The notes: generated by a model from the letters alone, not told the origin. Shown: positions 7,163 through 14,855, counted from the first letter of the stretch. The stretch is DNA of 21,034 nt from Veillonella sp. (GCA_018367495.1 JAGZGB010000025.1:1-21034), one strand, 5' to 3'. Made by a program: numbers and translations.

Positions 7163-7459
7163 ATGAGTATCAATGAAAAATTGAGAAGTCAGCAAAACGA
7201 TGAGTTGTTCACCGCTATTTTAACGCTTGAAAACACAGAGGAATGCTATGCATTCTTTGAGGATATCTGTACGATTAATGAGTTAAAAGCTTTGTCTCAA
7301 CGCTTACAAGTGGCTAAGATGCTACGTGCTGGGGATAGCTACGAAAAAATCGTAGAAGAAACAGGAGCTAGCACGGCTACAATTAGTCGTGTTAAACGAT
7401 GCTTAGTTTATGGCGCTGATGGCTATACATTAGCGCTAGATCGTCTAGGTGCAAAATAA
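7163..7459 (+). CDS. YerC/YecD family TrpR-like DNA-binding protein
   Basis: This 98-residue protein matches the Trp-repressor-like YerC/YecD family. ICTINELKALSQRLQVAKML (about 36-55) is the conserved helical block, and YEKIVEETGASTATISRVKR (about 60-79) is the helix-turn-helix. Family members are small dimeric DNA-binding proteins whose targets are mostly undefined. AGGAGG precedes the ATG. It follows metI by 9 bases, so it is very probably co-transcribed with metNI; control of methionine uptake or of its own operon is an inference from position only. Confidence 0.85.
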   Translation: MSINEKLRSQQNDELFTAILTLENTEECYAFFEDICTINELKALSQRLQVAKMLRAGDSYEKIVEETGASTATISRVKRCLVYGADGYTLALDRLGAK

Positions 7460-7474
7460 AATAAACACGCATGA

Positions 7475-7500
7475 CAACGGTTGCCTATTGGCGACCGTTG
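7475..7500 (+). promoter_or_regulatory. Strong intergenic hairpin without a T run
   Basis: CAACGGT (7475-7481) pairs with ACCGTTG (7494-7500). Between them T pairs with G and GCC with GGC around a TATT loop, giving 11 pairs. No T tract follows, so it is unlikely to be an efficient intrinsic terminator. It lies about 11 bases upstream of the AAAGGAGG of the next gene and may be an mRNA processing or stability element between yerC and the permease gene. Confidence 0.5.
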
Positions 7501-7524
7501 ATGTGCTATCTAAAGGAGGTTTAT

Positions 7525-8319
7525 ATGGAGTGGCTTATTGCGGTAACGGGGATACCATTTGATATCCTTATTCTCGTTTTGCTTGCCATAGCAGGTGCTT
7601 TTGCAGGCTTTGTAGACTCCATTGTAGGTGGTGGGGGCCTTATTTCTGTTCCGGCCATGTTATTAACAAATCTTCCACCTAGTATGGCACTCGGTAGTAA
7701 TAAATTGTCTAGTATTTTTGGAGCTGGTAGTGCATCAATAACATTCTTGAGAAATCACATGGTTGATTTCTCACTAGTTCGTAAATTACTACCTTTTACA
7801 TTTATAGGATCCATGCTTGGTACCTTAGCAGTTGTATCATTGCCACCCTTGTATGTAAAGCCTATTATTATCGTCCTACTCGTTTGTGTCACACTTTTTG
7901 TGGTATTTAAAAAGAATTGGGGAGAAATAAACCGTACGTCTCAAGTGGCAGGTAAAGCACTATATATTTGTATGGCCTTTGCGCTTGGTATCGGTATCTA
8001 TGACGGCTTTATTGGTCCTGGTACAGGTACCTTTTTGATTATGGGCTTCATCTTTACTGGTTTTGATTTTTTACATGCCTCTGCAAATGCAAAAATATTG
8101 AATTTTAATAGTAATTTAGCATCATTAATCGTTTTTTTCTATTTAGGTCACGTCAATATTAAGTACGGTCTAGCTACAGGTATGGGACAAATTATAGGTG
8201 CTTATTTAGGATCTCATTTAGCTATTGCTAAAGGATCGTCATTGGTACGTGTTGTATTCTTGTCGGTAACGACAGTTATGTTGTTGAAATTAGTCTATGA
8301 CTATGTTTCAACATTATAG
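7525..8319 (+). CDS. TauE/SafE family permease (DUF81)
   Basis: This is a 264-residue membrane protein with about eight hydrophobic segments and the two glycine-rich repeats of the TauE/SafE family: FVDSIVGGGGLISVPAML near the N terminus and GIYDGFIGPGTGTFLIM in the second half. Members export sulfite, sulfoacetate or other small organosulfur or organic anions; the substrate here is unknown. I start it at ATG 7525, which has TAAAGGAGG in front. The longer frame from 7471 would run through the intergenic hairpin and lacks a ribosome site. The dehydrogenase gene follows after 11 bases, so the two are probably co-transcribed. Confidence 0.88.
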   Translation: MEWLIAVTGIPFDILILVLLAIAGAFAGFVDSIVGGGGLISVPAMLLTNLPPSMALGSNKLSSIFGAGSASITFLRNHMVDFSLVRKLLPFTFIGSMLGTLAVVSLPPLYVKPIIIVLLVCVTLFVVFKKNWGEINRTSQVAGKALYICMAFALGIGIYDGFIGPGTGTFLIMGFIFTGFDFLHASANAKILNFNSNLASLIVFFYLGHVNIKYGLATGMGQIIGAYLGSHLAIAKGSSLVRVVFLSVTTVMLLKLVYDYVSTL

Positions 8320-8330
8320 GAGGGCAAGGT

Positions 8331-9098
8331 ATGCCTCATAAAAGTGATGTACAAGTGGCATTGATTAGTGGTGGCACGTCAGGAATTGGCTTTGCTACTG
8401 CAAAACTACTTCTAAAAGAAGGTTGGTGTGTCGTCATCAATGGTCGTGATGAAAGATCAGGACAAAAAGCTAAGATGAAATTGCGTCGCTATTCTTCAAG
8501 GGTGCAGTATGTACAAGGGGATGTATCTAAGATTGAAGATTGCCAGCGTATTGTAAAAGAAACTGTCAAATTGTTTGGTGGTGTATCTGCTCTCGTAACA
8601 GCAGCGGGCTATTATGAGGAAGAGCTTTTAGCAGATGTGACAGAGGCGGCCTTTGACGAAATGTTTGGTACTAATGTGAAAGGTACAGTATTTCTCTGTC
8701 AGGCTGCACTACCATACTTGCGCACTACAAAGGGTAGCATTGTAACGGTAGCCAGTGATGCAGGATTACAAGGTAACGTAGCTTGTTCTGTATACGGCGC
8801 TTCGAAAGGAGCGGTGGTAAGCTTTACAAAGTCTTTATCACTAGAAATGGCGCCGCATAGTGTACGCGTTAACTGCGTGTGTCCTGGTGATGTAGATACT
8901 TCCTTAGTAGATAAGCAAATTGCAAATGCTCAACAAGATGCAGAGGCTGCAAAGGCTGAAATGGGGCAACATTATCCATTAGGCCGGATTGGCCAACCTC
9001 ATGAGATTGGGGAGGTAATTGTATTTTTATTGAGTAGCAAAGCTTCTTTTGTAACGGGTGCTGCTTGGACTATTGACGGTGGTCTCACTAGTTGGTAA
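8331..9098 (+). CDS. Short-chain dehydrogenase/reductase, FabG-like
   Basis: This 255-residue classical SDR has the NAD(P)-binding GGTSGIG (14-20), AAG (91-93), Asn115, Ser142, and the catalytic YGASK (Tyr155, Lys159). It ends with the usual SFVTGAAWTIDGG. The segment ING-RD after strand 2 carries an Arg near the position that often favours NADPH. The substrate cannot be told: it could be a 3-oxoacyl reductase, but no other fatty-acid genes are near, so it is more likely a generic alcohol or sugar dehydrogenase. The start has AGGAGGG upstream, 11 bases after the permease gene. Confidence 0.88.
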   Translation: MPHKSDVQVALISGGTSGIGFATAKLLLKEGWCVVINGRDERSGQKAKMKLRRYSSRVQYVQGDVSKIEDCQRIVKETVKLFGGVSALVTAAGYYEEELLADVTEAAFDEMFGTNVKGTVFLCQAALPYLRTTKGSIVTVASDAGLQGNVACSVYGASKGAVVSFTKSLSLEMAPHSVRVNCVCPGDVDTSLVDKQIANAQQDAEAAKAEMGQHYPLGRIGQPHEIGEVIVFLLSSKASFVTGAAWTIDGGLTSW

Positions 9099-9130
9099 TA
9101 TTGAAAATCTTAGATAATATTTTGCTTTTT
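9097..9130 (+). terminator. Weak AT-rich terminator candidate after the SDR gene
   Basis: AATATT (9097-9102) can pair with AATATT (9116-9121), with a small ATC-TTA-GAT helix inside, followed by TTGCTTTTT. All outer pairs are A-T, so it would be a leaky terminator at best. It starts at the stop codon. Confidence 0.3.
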
Positions 9131-9177
9131 AAATCTTGGAAGAATTGTAAAAATTTATTCCCCTTATATCAATAGAA

Positions 9178-9186
9178 TGGTATAAT
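9178..9186 (+). promoter_or_regulatory. Extended -10 promoter for the DUF697 gene
   Basis: TG-G-TATAAT ending at 9186 lies 49 bases before the start codon, in an AT-rich gap of 137 bases. No convincing -35 hexamer stands 16-18 bases upstream, consistent with an extended -10 promoter. Confidence 0.6.
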
Positions 9187-9235
9187 AATGCTAATAACAT
9201 GACCTATAGTTGGTTCACAACAAAGGAGAATATTT

Positions 9236-10087
9236 ATGGCAGAATATAATGGCGTAACACTTGAGCCACTTATGGATGGTTCTCAAGATCGTGACTATCA
9301 AGTTGAACAATTTATTTTCTGGGGTGCAGGTCGTGCAGCGGCTTTAGCTTTATCCCCTAAATTCAGCAGTGTTGCTTTGTGCGCCAATGCAACGTATATG
9401 GTAACTCGCATTGCACATCTTTACGAAGTAGAATTGCAATCTGGTGCCGTAGTGGGTCTAGTTGGTGGTCTTAGCACAGCTGTAGGTACAGCGGCTATTT
9501 CTCTTCTTATTCCTCTAAAAGCAGTTCGCGTTCCTGTAGCAGTTGGTTTAACATATGCTATCGGTAAAATTGCTCACATTTGGATCCAAGATGGTATGCC
9601 TTCTGATATCGAACGTTATAAACCAATGGTTGCTGAATTCCTTGAAAGCGGTAAAGCTATTGCATCTGACATCATTCGCGATGCAGGCGCTAGCATTCCT
9701 TTCACACAAGGTCAACGTGACGTTTGGGCTGGTATTGCTAATGAAACAGGTCTTGCTAAAGAAACTTTGAAACAAGTGTATGAAGAAAAAGTAACGCCTG
9801 CTATTGATAAATGGAATACGGAAACTAAGTACCAAATACATGACAATGCCGCAGAAGTTATGGCAAAAGTAACTGATGCAGCAAAAGATAAAATTGATGC
9901 TGCTAAAGAAAATATCGATGTAGCAAAAGAGTTAGCTAAAGGTGGCGTAGAAGTGGCTAAAGCTTCTGCACAAGTTGCAGTAGAAACTGCAAAAACTAAA
10001 GCTTCTGATGCTGTAGAAACAGCAAAAGATGCAGCTGTAAATACTGTTAATACAGCAAAAGATAAAATTGGTAGTTTGCGCAAATAA
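9236..10087 (+). CDS. DUF697-like membrane protein with LEA-like 11-residue repeat tail
   Basis: This 283-residue protein has two distinct parts. Residues about 30-120 are hydrophobic and resemble the DUF697 (YcjF-type) domain: ALALSP followed by VALCANATYMVTRIAHLYEV, and then two glycine/alanine-rich membrane helices. From about residue 207 to the end it is a charged, Ala-rich amphipathic helix in 11-residue periods. Each unit ends in hydrophobic-D/E/N-x-A-K, as in TKASDAVETAK and ASAQVAVETAK, and there are five contiguous units plus one more set off by three residues. This is the pattern of group 3 LEA proteins. No cysteine or catalytic signature is seen in the tail. It probably attaches to membranes; a stress or envelope role is only inference. 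AAAGGAG precedes the ATG, and a DUF1232 gene follows by 16 bases. Confidence 0.72.
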   Translation: MAEYNGVTLEPLMDGSQDRDYQVEQFIFWGAGRAAALALSPKFSSVALCANATYMVTRIAHLYEVELQSGAVVGLVGGLSTAVGTAAISLLIPLKAVRVPVAVGLTYAIGKIAHIWIQDGMPSDIERYKPMVAEFLESGKAIASDIIRDAGASIPFTQGQRDVWAGIANETGLAKETLKQVYEEKVTPAIDKWNTETKYQIHDNAAEVMAKVTDAAKDKIDAAKENIDVAKELAKGGVEVAKASAQVAVETAKTKASDAVETAKDAAVNTVNTAKDKIGSLRK

Positions 10088-10103
10088 GCGTTGAAGGATT
10101 ATT

Positions 10104-10451
10104 ATGATGAATCCATTAAAGATTATTACATATGGTAAGTATTTTAACGAATCGAAATTTGTCGCTTTTTTAGGGCGATATGGTAAGAAACTTGCCTTTG
10201 TACAACGAGCGGTGACCTTGTTTCTTTGTATGCGTGATAAGGACACTCCAAAATATGTAAAAGCAGTCATTGCTGGTGCCTTAGGGTATCTTGTATTACC
10301 TATTGATATTGTACCGGATACTATTCCTGTATTAGGTTGGATAGATGATGTAGCGGTGCTTGGCCTTGCTTTTAAGGTGGCTAATCGTTATATTAAAACT
10401 AGTCATCAAGAAGAGGCCAAAAAATACTTCCCATTTGGTGGCAGTAACTAG
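10104..10451 (+). CDS. DUF1232 (YkvA-like) membrane protein
   Basis: This 115-residue protein contains the DUF1232 signature: ALGYLVLPIDIVPDTIPVLGWIDDVAVL (about 56-83) with the family's PIDxxPD and GxxDD motifs. Members are small membrane proteins of unknown function, often near stress or envelope genes. AAGGA precedes the start (ATG 10104; ATG 10107 is also possible). It is very probably co-transcribed with the DUF697 gene and ends at the terminator at 10464. Confidence 0.85.
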   Translation: MMNPLKIITYGKYFNESKFVAFLGRYGKKLAFVQRAVTLFLCMRDKDTPKYVKAVIAGALGYLVLPIDIVPDTIPVLGWIDDVAVLGLAFKVANRYIKTSHQEEAKKYFPFGGSN

Positions 10452-10463
10452 CTTTTAACCATT

Positions 10464-10507
10464 AAGGCAGTTTAATCCGTTGCGGTTGAGCTGCCTTTAT
10501 TTATTTG
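10464..10507 (+). terminator. Rho-independent terminator after the DUF1232 gene
   Basis: AAGGCAG (10464-10470) pairs with CTGCCTT (10491-10497). The stem is extended by TTTAA/TTGAG pairing with two G-U pairs and capped by CCG-TTG-CGG. A T-rich tract (TTTATTTATTT) follows and runs into the -35 box of the next promoter. Confidence 0.85.
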
Positions 10508-10533
10508 ACACGCTAAAGTAATAGAGATACAAT
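10505..10533 (+). promoter_or_regulatory. Strong promoter for the thioesterase-murI operon
   Basis: Perfect TTGACA (10505-10510), a 17-base spacer and TACAAT (10528-10533). It starts within the T tract of the previous terminator, so the two units are tightly packed. The leader is about 30 bases. Confidence 0.85.
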
Positions 10534-10569
10534 GAAGATTGTATTCTATGAAAAAAGAAGGAAAATTTT

Positions 10570-10989
10570 ATGCATATTGCTTCAGTAAATGTACGCTTTT
10601 ACGAAACCGATATGATGGGTATTGCGCACCATAGTAATCATTTTAGATGGTTTGAAATGGCACGCATTGAATTCCTTCGTCAAATCGGTGTAACCCTGTG
10701 GGATATGATGAATGAGGATATTGTATTTCCTATTATGAATGTATCCTGCAATTATAAAGAACCAGCAAATTTTGATGATGAGCTTCATATCGAAACATAT
10801 TTGGTTAAGATGACACGTGCACAGATGGTATTCCGTTATCGTATGCGCCGTGCCAGCGATGGTGCTCTTCTAGCTACGGGAGAGACTAAGAATGCATTTA
10901 TGTCAAAATCAACAGGTAAAATTGTGCGATTAGACGATACTTTTTATCAGCCAATGTTAGCAGCTGTTGAGGAGATGCCTAATGAGTAA
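10570..10989 (+). CDS. Acyl-CoA thioesterase, YbgC/FadM hot-dog family
   Basis: This 139-residue single hot-dog domain carries the 4-hydroxybenzoyl-CoA-thioesterase signature YETDMMGIAHHSNHFRWFEMARIEFLR (about 11-37), with the catalytic Asp in the TD position and the HHSN turn. YbgC-type enzymes hydrolyse short- or medium-chain acyl-CoA. In Proteobacteria ybgC sits with tol-pal, which is not the case here. AGAAGGA precedes the start. The gene overlaps murI by 8 bases, so translation is probably coupled. Confidence 0.87.
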   Translation: MHIASVNVRFYETDMMGIAHHSNHFRWFEMARIEFLRQIGVTLWDMMNEDIVFPIMNVSCNYKEPANFDDELHIETYLVKMTRAQMVFRYRMRRASDGALLATGETKNAFMSKSTGKIVRLDDTFYQPMLAAVEEMPNE

Positions 10990-11785
10990 TGTACAACAAT
11001 TGCCTATCGGTGTATTTGACTCCGGTGTGGGTGGGCTATCTGTTTTAAAGGTTTTACAAGAACAATTTCCTAATGAAGATTTTATCTATATTGGCGATAA
11101 CGCAAACAATCCTGTTGGAAATCGCAGTGATGATGAAATTACATATTTAGCTTGTCATATTGCAGAGGCTCTTGAAAAACAGCCTGTTAAATTGATGGTT
11201 ATTGCTTGTAATACGTTTACTGTTGTAGCACTTGATGCGGTACGTGAGCGCGTATCTGTACCCGTTATTGGTGTGTCACAAGGCGTGAAAACAGCGATTA
11301 GTCAAAGTAAAAGCAAGACAATTGGTATTATGGCGACGGTGGCGACTGTGAATAGTCATATTCATAAACACGTAGCCCTTGAAGTTGATCATGAAGTTCT
11401 TGTTTGGGAACAACCTTGTCCTGAATTGGCAGGTCTCATTGAGCAAGGCCATTTAGATGATTATTTTGTACGTGATGTATGTACTGACTATTTAGAACCT
11501 TTATTATCTCGAGAAATTGAGGTTGTAGTTTTGGGCTGTACTCATTTCCCATTTGTACAACCTTTACTAGAGGAACTGACGTTAGGGCGTATTCAATTTA
11601 TTGACCCTGCTTTTGAAACGAGTGAATTGGTTCGCCGTAGATTAGAGAGTAAAGATTTGTTTAATCCTCAAAAATCTGCAGGTACTGTGACATTGTACTT
11701 TACAAAGGATATTGAGCTTGGTGATATATTGAGCGCTTCTTTCCTAGATCCAAGTCGACGTACCATTGAACATATTACATTATAA
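10982..11785 (+). CDS. murI: Glutamate racemase with altered substrate motif
   Basis: MurI makes D-glutamate for peptidoglycan. The 267 residues show FDSGVGG (Asp13, Ser14), the first catalytic cysteine in IACNTFT (Cys76), and the second in LGCTHFP (Cys186, followed by Thr and His). The usual PYG substrate loop reads PVG (44-46), so the tyrosine that contacts the substrate in characterised enzymes is valine. ACNTAT has also become ACNTFT. I start at ATG 10982, with GAGGAG about 7 bases upstream; an earlier in-frame ATG at 10967 lacks such a site. Despite the changes both catalytic cysteines are intact, so racemase activity on Glu or a related amino acid is likely. Confidence 0.88.
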   Translation: MSNVQQLPIGVFDSGVGGLSVLKVLQEQFPNEDFIYIGDNANNPVGNRSDDEITYLACHIAEALEKQPVKLMVIACNTFTVVALDAVRERVSVPVIGVSQGVKTAISQSKSKTIGIMATVATVNSHIHKHVALEVDHEVLVWEQPCPELAGLIEQGHLDDYFVRDVCTDYLEPLLSREIEVVVLGCTHFPFVQPLLEELTLGRIQFIDPAFETSELVRRRLESKDLFNPQKSAGTVTLYFTKDIELGDILSASFLDPSRRTIEHITL

Positions 11786-11797
11786 AGGAGATGCCCT

Positions 11798-12337
11798 ATG
11801 TGGTTTTATAACATCCTAAGTGTAGTAATAGCTATTATTGTGGCTATTGCAGCTTTGTACTTATTATTCCGTTTGTTCGTATTGAAACAAGGTAATGAAA
11901 AGGTTATCTTATTGCCAAAACGAGCAACAAACTTCCAAGTATCTGATCGTAATTTTGAATCTATTACTTTGTTCTGTGATATTCCTTTTGTAAACAAAGG
12001 CCGTCAACTTGGTACGATTATGGATTTATTCCCACGTCCATTGTTACCTGAAGAACATTTTGATGCTGTAAAAGTAGAAGCATGGGCTATGGATATTAAT
12101 CGTCCTCGTCATGATGGTTATTTTGAATCTGTTATTATCAAACCTCGTAAAGGCGGTACCATTCGTGTATTCGTTACATTGACAGGTAAAAATGGGAATA
12201 TTCGTGAAGATATTAAGGGATTCCCTTATATGGACATCGATATTTACTACCAAATCGTAGGCCGTACAGATTATCATATTGATAAACAACGTATTCGTTT
12301 GACTGCTGAAGAAGTTCAAGCAGCATTGGTTCAATAA
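11798..12337 (+). CDS. Membrane-anchored protein of unknown function
   Basis: I do not recognise this 179-residue protein. It has one N-terminal hydrophobic helix (about residues 5-30, from NILSVVIAII), with a basic turn after it (LKQGNEK). The remaining domain, about 150 residues, is mixed beta-rich and has no cysteine pair or clear catalytic motif. The topology would place the C-terminal domain on one side of the inner membrane. AAAGGAGATG precedes the ATG. It lies 12 bases after murI and 12 bases before the CofE-like gene, so all are in one operon. A partner role for either neighbour is only inference. Confidence 0.7.
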   Translation: MWFYNILSVVIAIIVAIAALYLLFRLFVLKQGNEKVILLPKRATNFQVSDRNFESITLFCDIPFVNKGRQLGTIMDLFPRPLLPEEHFDAVKVEAWAMDINRPRHDGYFESVIIKPRKGGTIRVFVTLTGKNGNIREDIKGFPYMDIDIYYQIVGRTDYHIDKQRIRLTAEEVQAALVQ

Positions 12338-12349
12338 GGAGGCATAACA

Positions 12350-13000
12350 ATGGCAGAATTAGAGTTAGTATGTGTGCCAACACGTATTCTTACAGATAAT
12401 GATGACATCGTGGATGCTATCGTTGAATTTGGTGGTCATAATATTGGACCTGAAGATATCGTTTGTGTAGCTGAATCTGTAGTAGCTATTACACAAGGAC
12501 GATTTACACGTCCTGAAGAGCTAGATGTATGTTGGCAAGCTCGTTTAATTAATCGTTTTATTCATCCAGATGGCTCTATGGCATCTATTTATGGTATGCA
12601 ATCCGCTATGAACTTAGATGGTAAATGGAAAGTATTAGGTGCCTTTATTTTGGGGGCTATTGCTAAAATTTTCCGTAAACCAGGTGTATTCTATGCAATT
12701 GCTCGAGCAGCATCCTTGACTGATGACGTAACTGGTACAATGCCTCCATTTGATAAGCACATTGTATTTGGTCCAAAGGACCCCGATAAAGTAGCGGAGA
12801 AAATCGTATCTCGCACAGGCTGTTATGGTGCTGTTGTAGCTGACGTTAATGATTTGAAACGTTCCGCTGTTTTAGGTACAAGCCGTGGCATTGACGGTAA
12901 TAAAATTGCACAATTATTGATTGATAATCCATTTGGTAATGATAGCCAAATGACTCCGATTGTTATCATTAAAAATTACGCATCTGTATCTGGTAAATAA
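12350..13000 (+). CDS. CofE-like protein (F420-0:gamma-glutamyl ligase family)
   Basis: This 216-residue protein matches the F420_ligase family. Its N terminus VPTRILTDNDDIVDAI, then GPEDIVCVAESVVAITQGRF, corresponds to the CofE substrate-binding start. Conserved Gly/Asp-rich segments follow, and near residue 170 comes VVADVNDLKRSAVLG. CofE proper adds glutamate to F420-0 in methanogens and actinobacteria; Negativicutes are not known to make F420. So the true substrate is unknown, though amide-bond formation with glutamate is a reasonable guess and would fit the murI context. It is the last gene of the operon and is followed at once by a strong terminator. Confidence 0.8.
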   Translation: MAELELVCVPTRILTDNDDIVDAIVEFGGHNIGPEDIVCVAESVVAITQGRFTRPEELDVCWQARLINRFIHPDGSMASIYGMQSAMNLDGKWKVLGAFILGAIAKIFRKPGVFYAIARAASLTDDVTGTMPPFDKHIVFGPKDPDKVAEKIVSRTGCYGAVVADVNDLKRSAVLGTSRGIDGNKIAQLLIDNPFGNDSQMTPIVIIKNYASVSGK

Positions 13001-13003
13001 TAG

Positions 13004-13043
13004 AAGGCTGTCCTCATCACATAGAGAAGAGGACAGCCTTTTT
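13004..13043 (+). terminator. Rho-independent terminator after the CofE-like gene
   Basis: Perfect 12-base arms AAGGCTGTCCTC (13004-13015) and GAGGACAGCCTT (13029-13040) flank a 13-base loop, and the second arm runs into a T tract of five. Confidence 0.93.
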
Positions 13044-13080
13044 ATGTTGCGGGGGTAAATGGTATTCATATTCTAAATTG

Positions 13081-13090
13081 ATGGGCCCAT
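13081..13090 (+). promoter_or_regulatory. GC-centred palindrome upstream of the hydantoinase gene
   Basis: ATGGGCCCAT is a perfect 10-base palindrome about 55 bases before the start codon, in a gap with only weak promoter candidates (TATAGA at 13112-13117, TATAAA at 13122-13127). It may be an operator, but a palindrome of this length can also occur by chance. Confidence 0.25.
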
Positions 13091-13145
13091 TTAGTTCCAT
13101 AATTGAGCTTGTATAGAACACTATAAATGCTAATAAGGAGGTTTT

Positions 13146-14855
13146 ATGTTACTAGGTTTAGACGTAGGTGGTACTTTCACAGATGCTGTTATCATCGATG
13201 GTCATCGTGTAGTAGCATCCGCTAAAAGACGAACAACCAAAGATAATTTAATGAAAGGGATAGGAGAAGCTCTTGATGCAGTGATCCAAAGTTGTGATAC
13301 TGCAAATATTGAGCAAGTCACTCTGTCTACTACTGTGGTAACAAATACCATCGTAGAAGAGAAGGAACAAGTAGTAGATCTCTATGTAGTAACTGGTCCT
13401 GGGCGAAATGTGGATGATATTTTCCCTGTGCAGCCGATATATCTTCAAGGTTATACTGACCATAGAGGTATTGTGGTGGAGCGTACGCCTACAAATATAG
13501 TTCATGATGTAGCTGAAATGGTTCAATCTCATAGTGGCACAGATTTAGCCGCTGTATCTGCTAAATTTGGGGTGCGTAATCCTCAAGAGGAATTGTCTAT
13601 TGCAAAAGAGCTGGAACATACATATGCTACTATTTCTAATGGTAGTTTATTAAGTGGTTCATTAAATTTTCCTCGACGTACCATTAGCGCATATTTTAAT
13701 AGTGCTGTAACACCAGTATTTACACTGTTTAAGAAGAATGTAGAAGATGCGTTAAGCGTGCGAAACATTAAGGCTCCACTTCATATATTAAAGGCCGATG
13801 GTGGTTCTTTACCTATGGAGCATATGGTGAGTAGACCAGTAGAGACCGCTTTTACAGGACCTGCGGCAACCGTACTGGGATTATCTGCTCTTGGAGCTAT
13901 TGGGAATGAACATACAGTTGCTTTAGATATTGGCGGTACCACTACAGATATTTCTTTATGGAAACAAGGGAATCCATTGATGACTAAAAATGGCGTGTCT
14001 ATCCGTGAGTACCCTAGTGCAGTACGATCTTTTGCAGTTACCTCTGTTGGTATTGGTGGTGAATCTGTCGTTCGCATTGTAGATGGAGTTATCTTAGTGG
14101 GCCCTGAACGGGTAGGTCCATCGGCGGCTTTGGGTGGCGATGAACCTACATTAGGGGATGCACTCATTGTATTAGGGTATGCAAACTATGGTGATGCGAA
14201 ATTAGCTATGCAGGCTATGGACGTATTAGCTAATATATTACAGAACAGTCTTAAATCTGATTCTACTCAGAATAAACAACAATCAGTATCTTCTATAACG
14301 GCTTTTGACATAGCTCAATTAGTGGTAAATAAGGCGTTACAAACGATTCAACGTGGTATAGATGAGGTAGTAAGGGCAGAAAATAAACGACCTATTTATG
14401 TAGTAGCGGATATCGTAAACCCTGATGTATTTGTACCGTCCCAAATCGTTGTAGTAGGTGGTACAGCGCCTAGTTTAGGTCCAAGTATTGGGGAGTACTT
14501 GGAGTTGCCTGTGACAATTCCAGACAATGCGGAGGTGGCTAATGCTATTGGTGCTGCTCTAGCTTTATCTACTATCGAACTCACTGTTCATGTCGATACA
14601 AAACGCCGTTTACTTGTTATTCCCGAATTAGGTGTTAAGCAGCAAACATCTACCTTAAAGCGGGTGGAACAAGTTGTGGAACGAGCTAAAGAGGCCCTCA
14701 GTGAAGAAGCATTGCGTTTAGGCCTTGGTAAAAACCAAGACATAGAGGTCATTAGTATAGAAGATTTCCCTGTAGTAGAGGGCTGGCAATCAATGGAACG
14801 TTTAATAACGGTAAAAGTACAACTAGCAGCGGGGGTGAAACAGTATGTGGAATAA
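13146..14855 (+). CDS. Hydantoinase/oxoprolinase family protein (HyuA-like)
   Basis: This 569-residue protein has the N-terminal LDVGGTFTDAV phosphate-binding motif of Hydant_A_N and a second ALDIGGTTTDIS motif near residue 260. Between them are conserved SAYFNSAVTPV and ADGGSLPMEH blocks. This is the ATP-dependent ring-opening or carboxylase alpha-subunit superfamily (HyuA, 5-oxoprolinase, acetone carboxylase beta). No HyuB-type (Hydantoinase_B) partner is present, so a complete N-methylhydantoinase or oxoprolinase is not supported. TAAGGAGG precedes the ATG. The last 11 bases overlap the histone-deacetylase-like gene, so the two products are translated together and probably act in one pathway. 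Confidence 0.85.
   Translation: MLLGLDVGGTFTDAVIIDGHRVVASAKRRTTKDNLMKGIGEALDAVIQSCDTANIEQVTLSTTVVTNTIVEEKEQVVDLYVVTGPGRNVDDIFPVQPIYLQGYTDHRGIVVERTPTNIVHDVAEMVQSHSGTDLAAVSAKFGVRNPQEELSIAKELEHTYATISNGSLLSGSLNFPRRTISAYFNSAVTPVFTLFKKNVEDALSVRNIKAPLHILKADGGSLPMEHMVSRPVETAFTGPAATVLGLSALGAIGNEHTVALDIGGTTTDISLWKQGNPLMTKNGVSIREYPSAVRSFAVTSVGIGGESVVRIVDGVILVGPERVGPSAALGGDEPTLGDALIVLGYANYGDAKLAMQAMDVLANILQNSLKSDSTQNKQQSVSSITAFDIAQLVVNKALQTIQRGIDEVVRAENKRPIYVVADIVNPDVFVPSQIVVVGGTAPSLGPSIGEYLELPVTIPDNAEVANAIGAALALSTIELTVHVDTKRRLLVIPELGVKQQTSTLKRVEQVVERAKEALSEEALRLGLGKNQDIEVISIEDFPVVEGWQSMERLITVKVQLAAGVKQYVE

Noticed and set aside
7471..7524. 18-residue N-terminal extension of the TauE/SafE protein
   Set aside because: The frame passes through a strong hairpin; AAAGGAGG lies directly before the ATG at 7525.
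9712..10083. Long antisense open frame over the repeat tail of the DUF697 gene
   Set aside because: It is the reverse reading of an Ala/Lys-rich repeat, with no ribosome site or recognisable domain, and is a shadow of the true gene.
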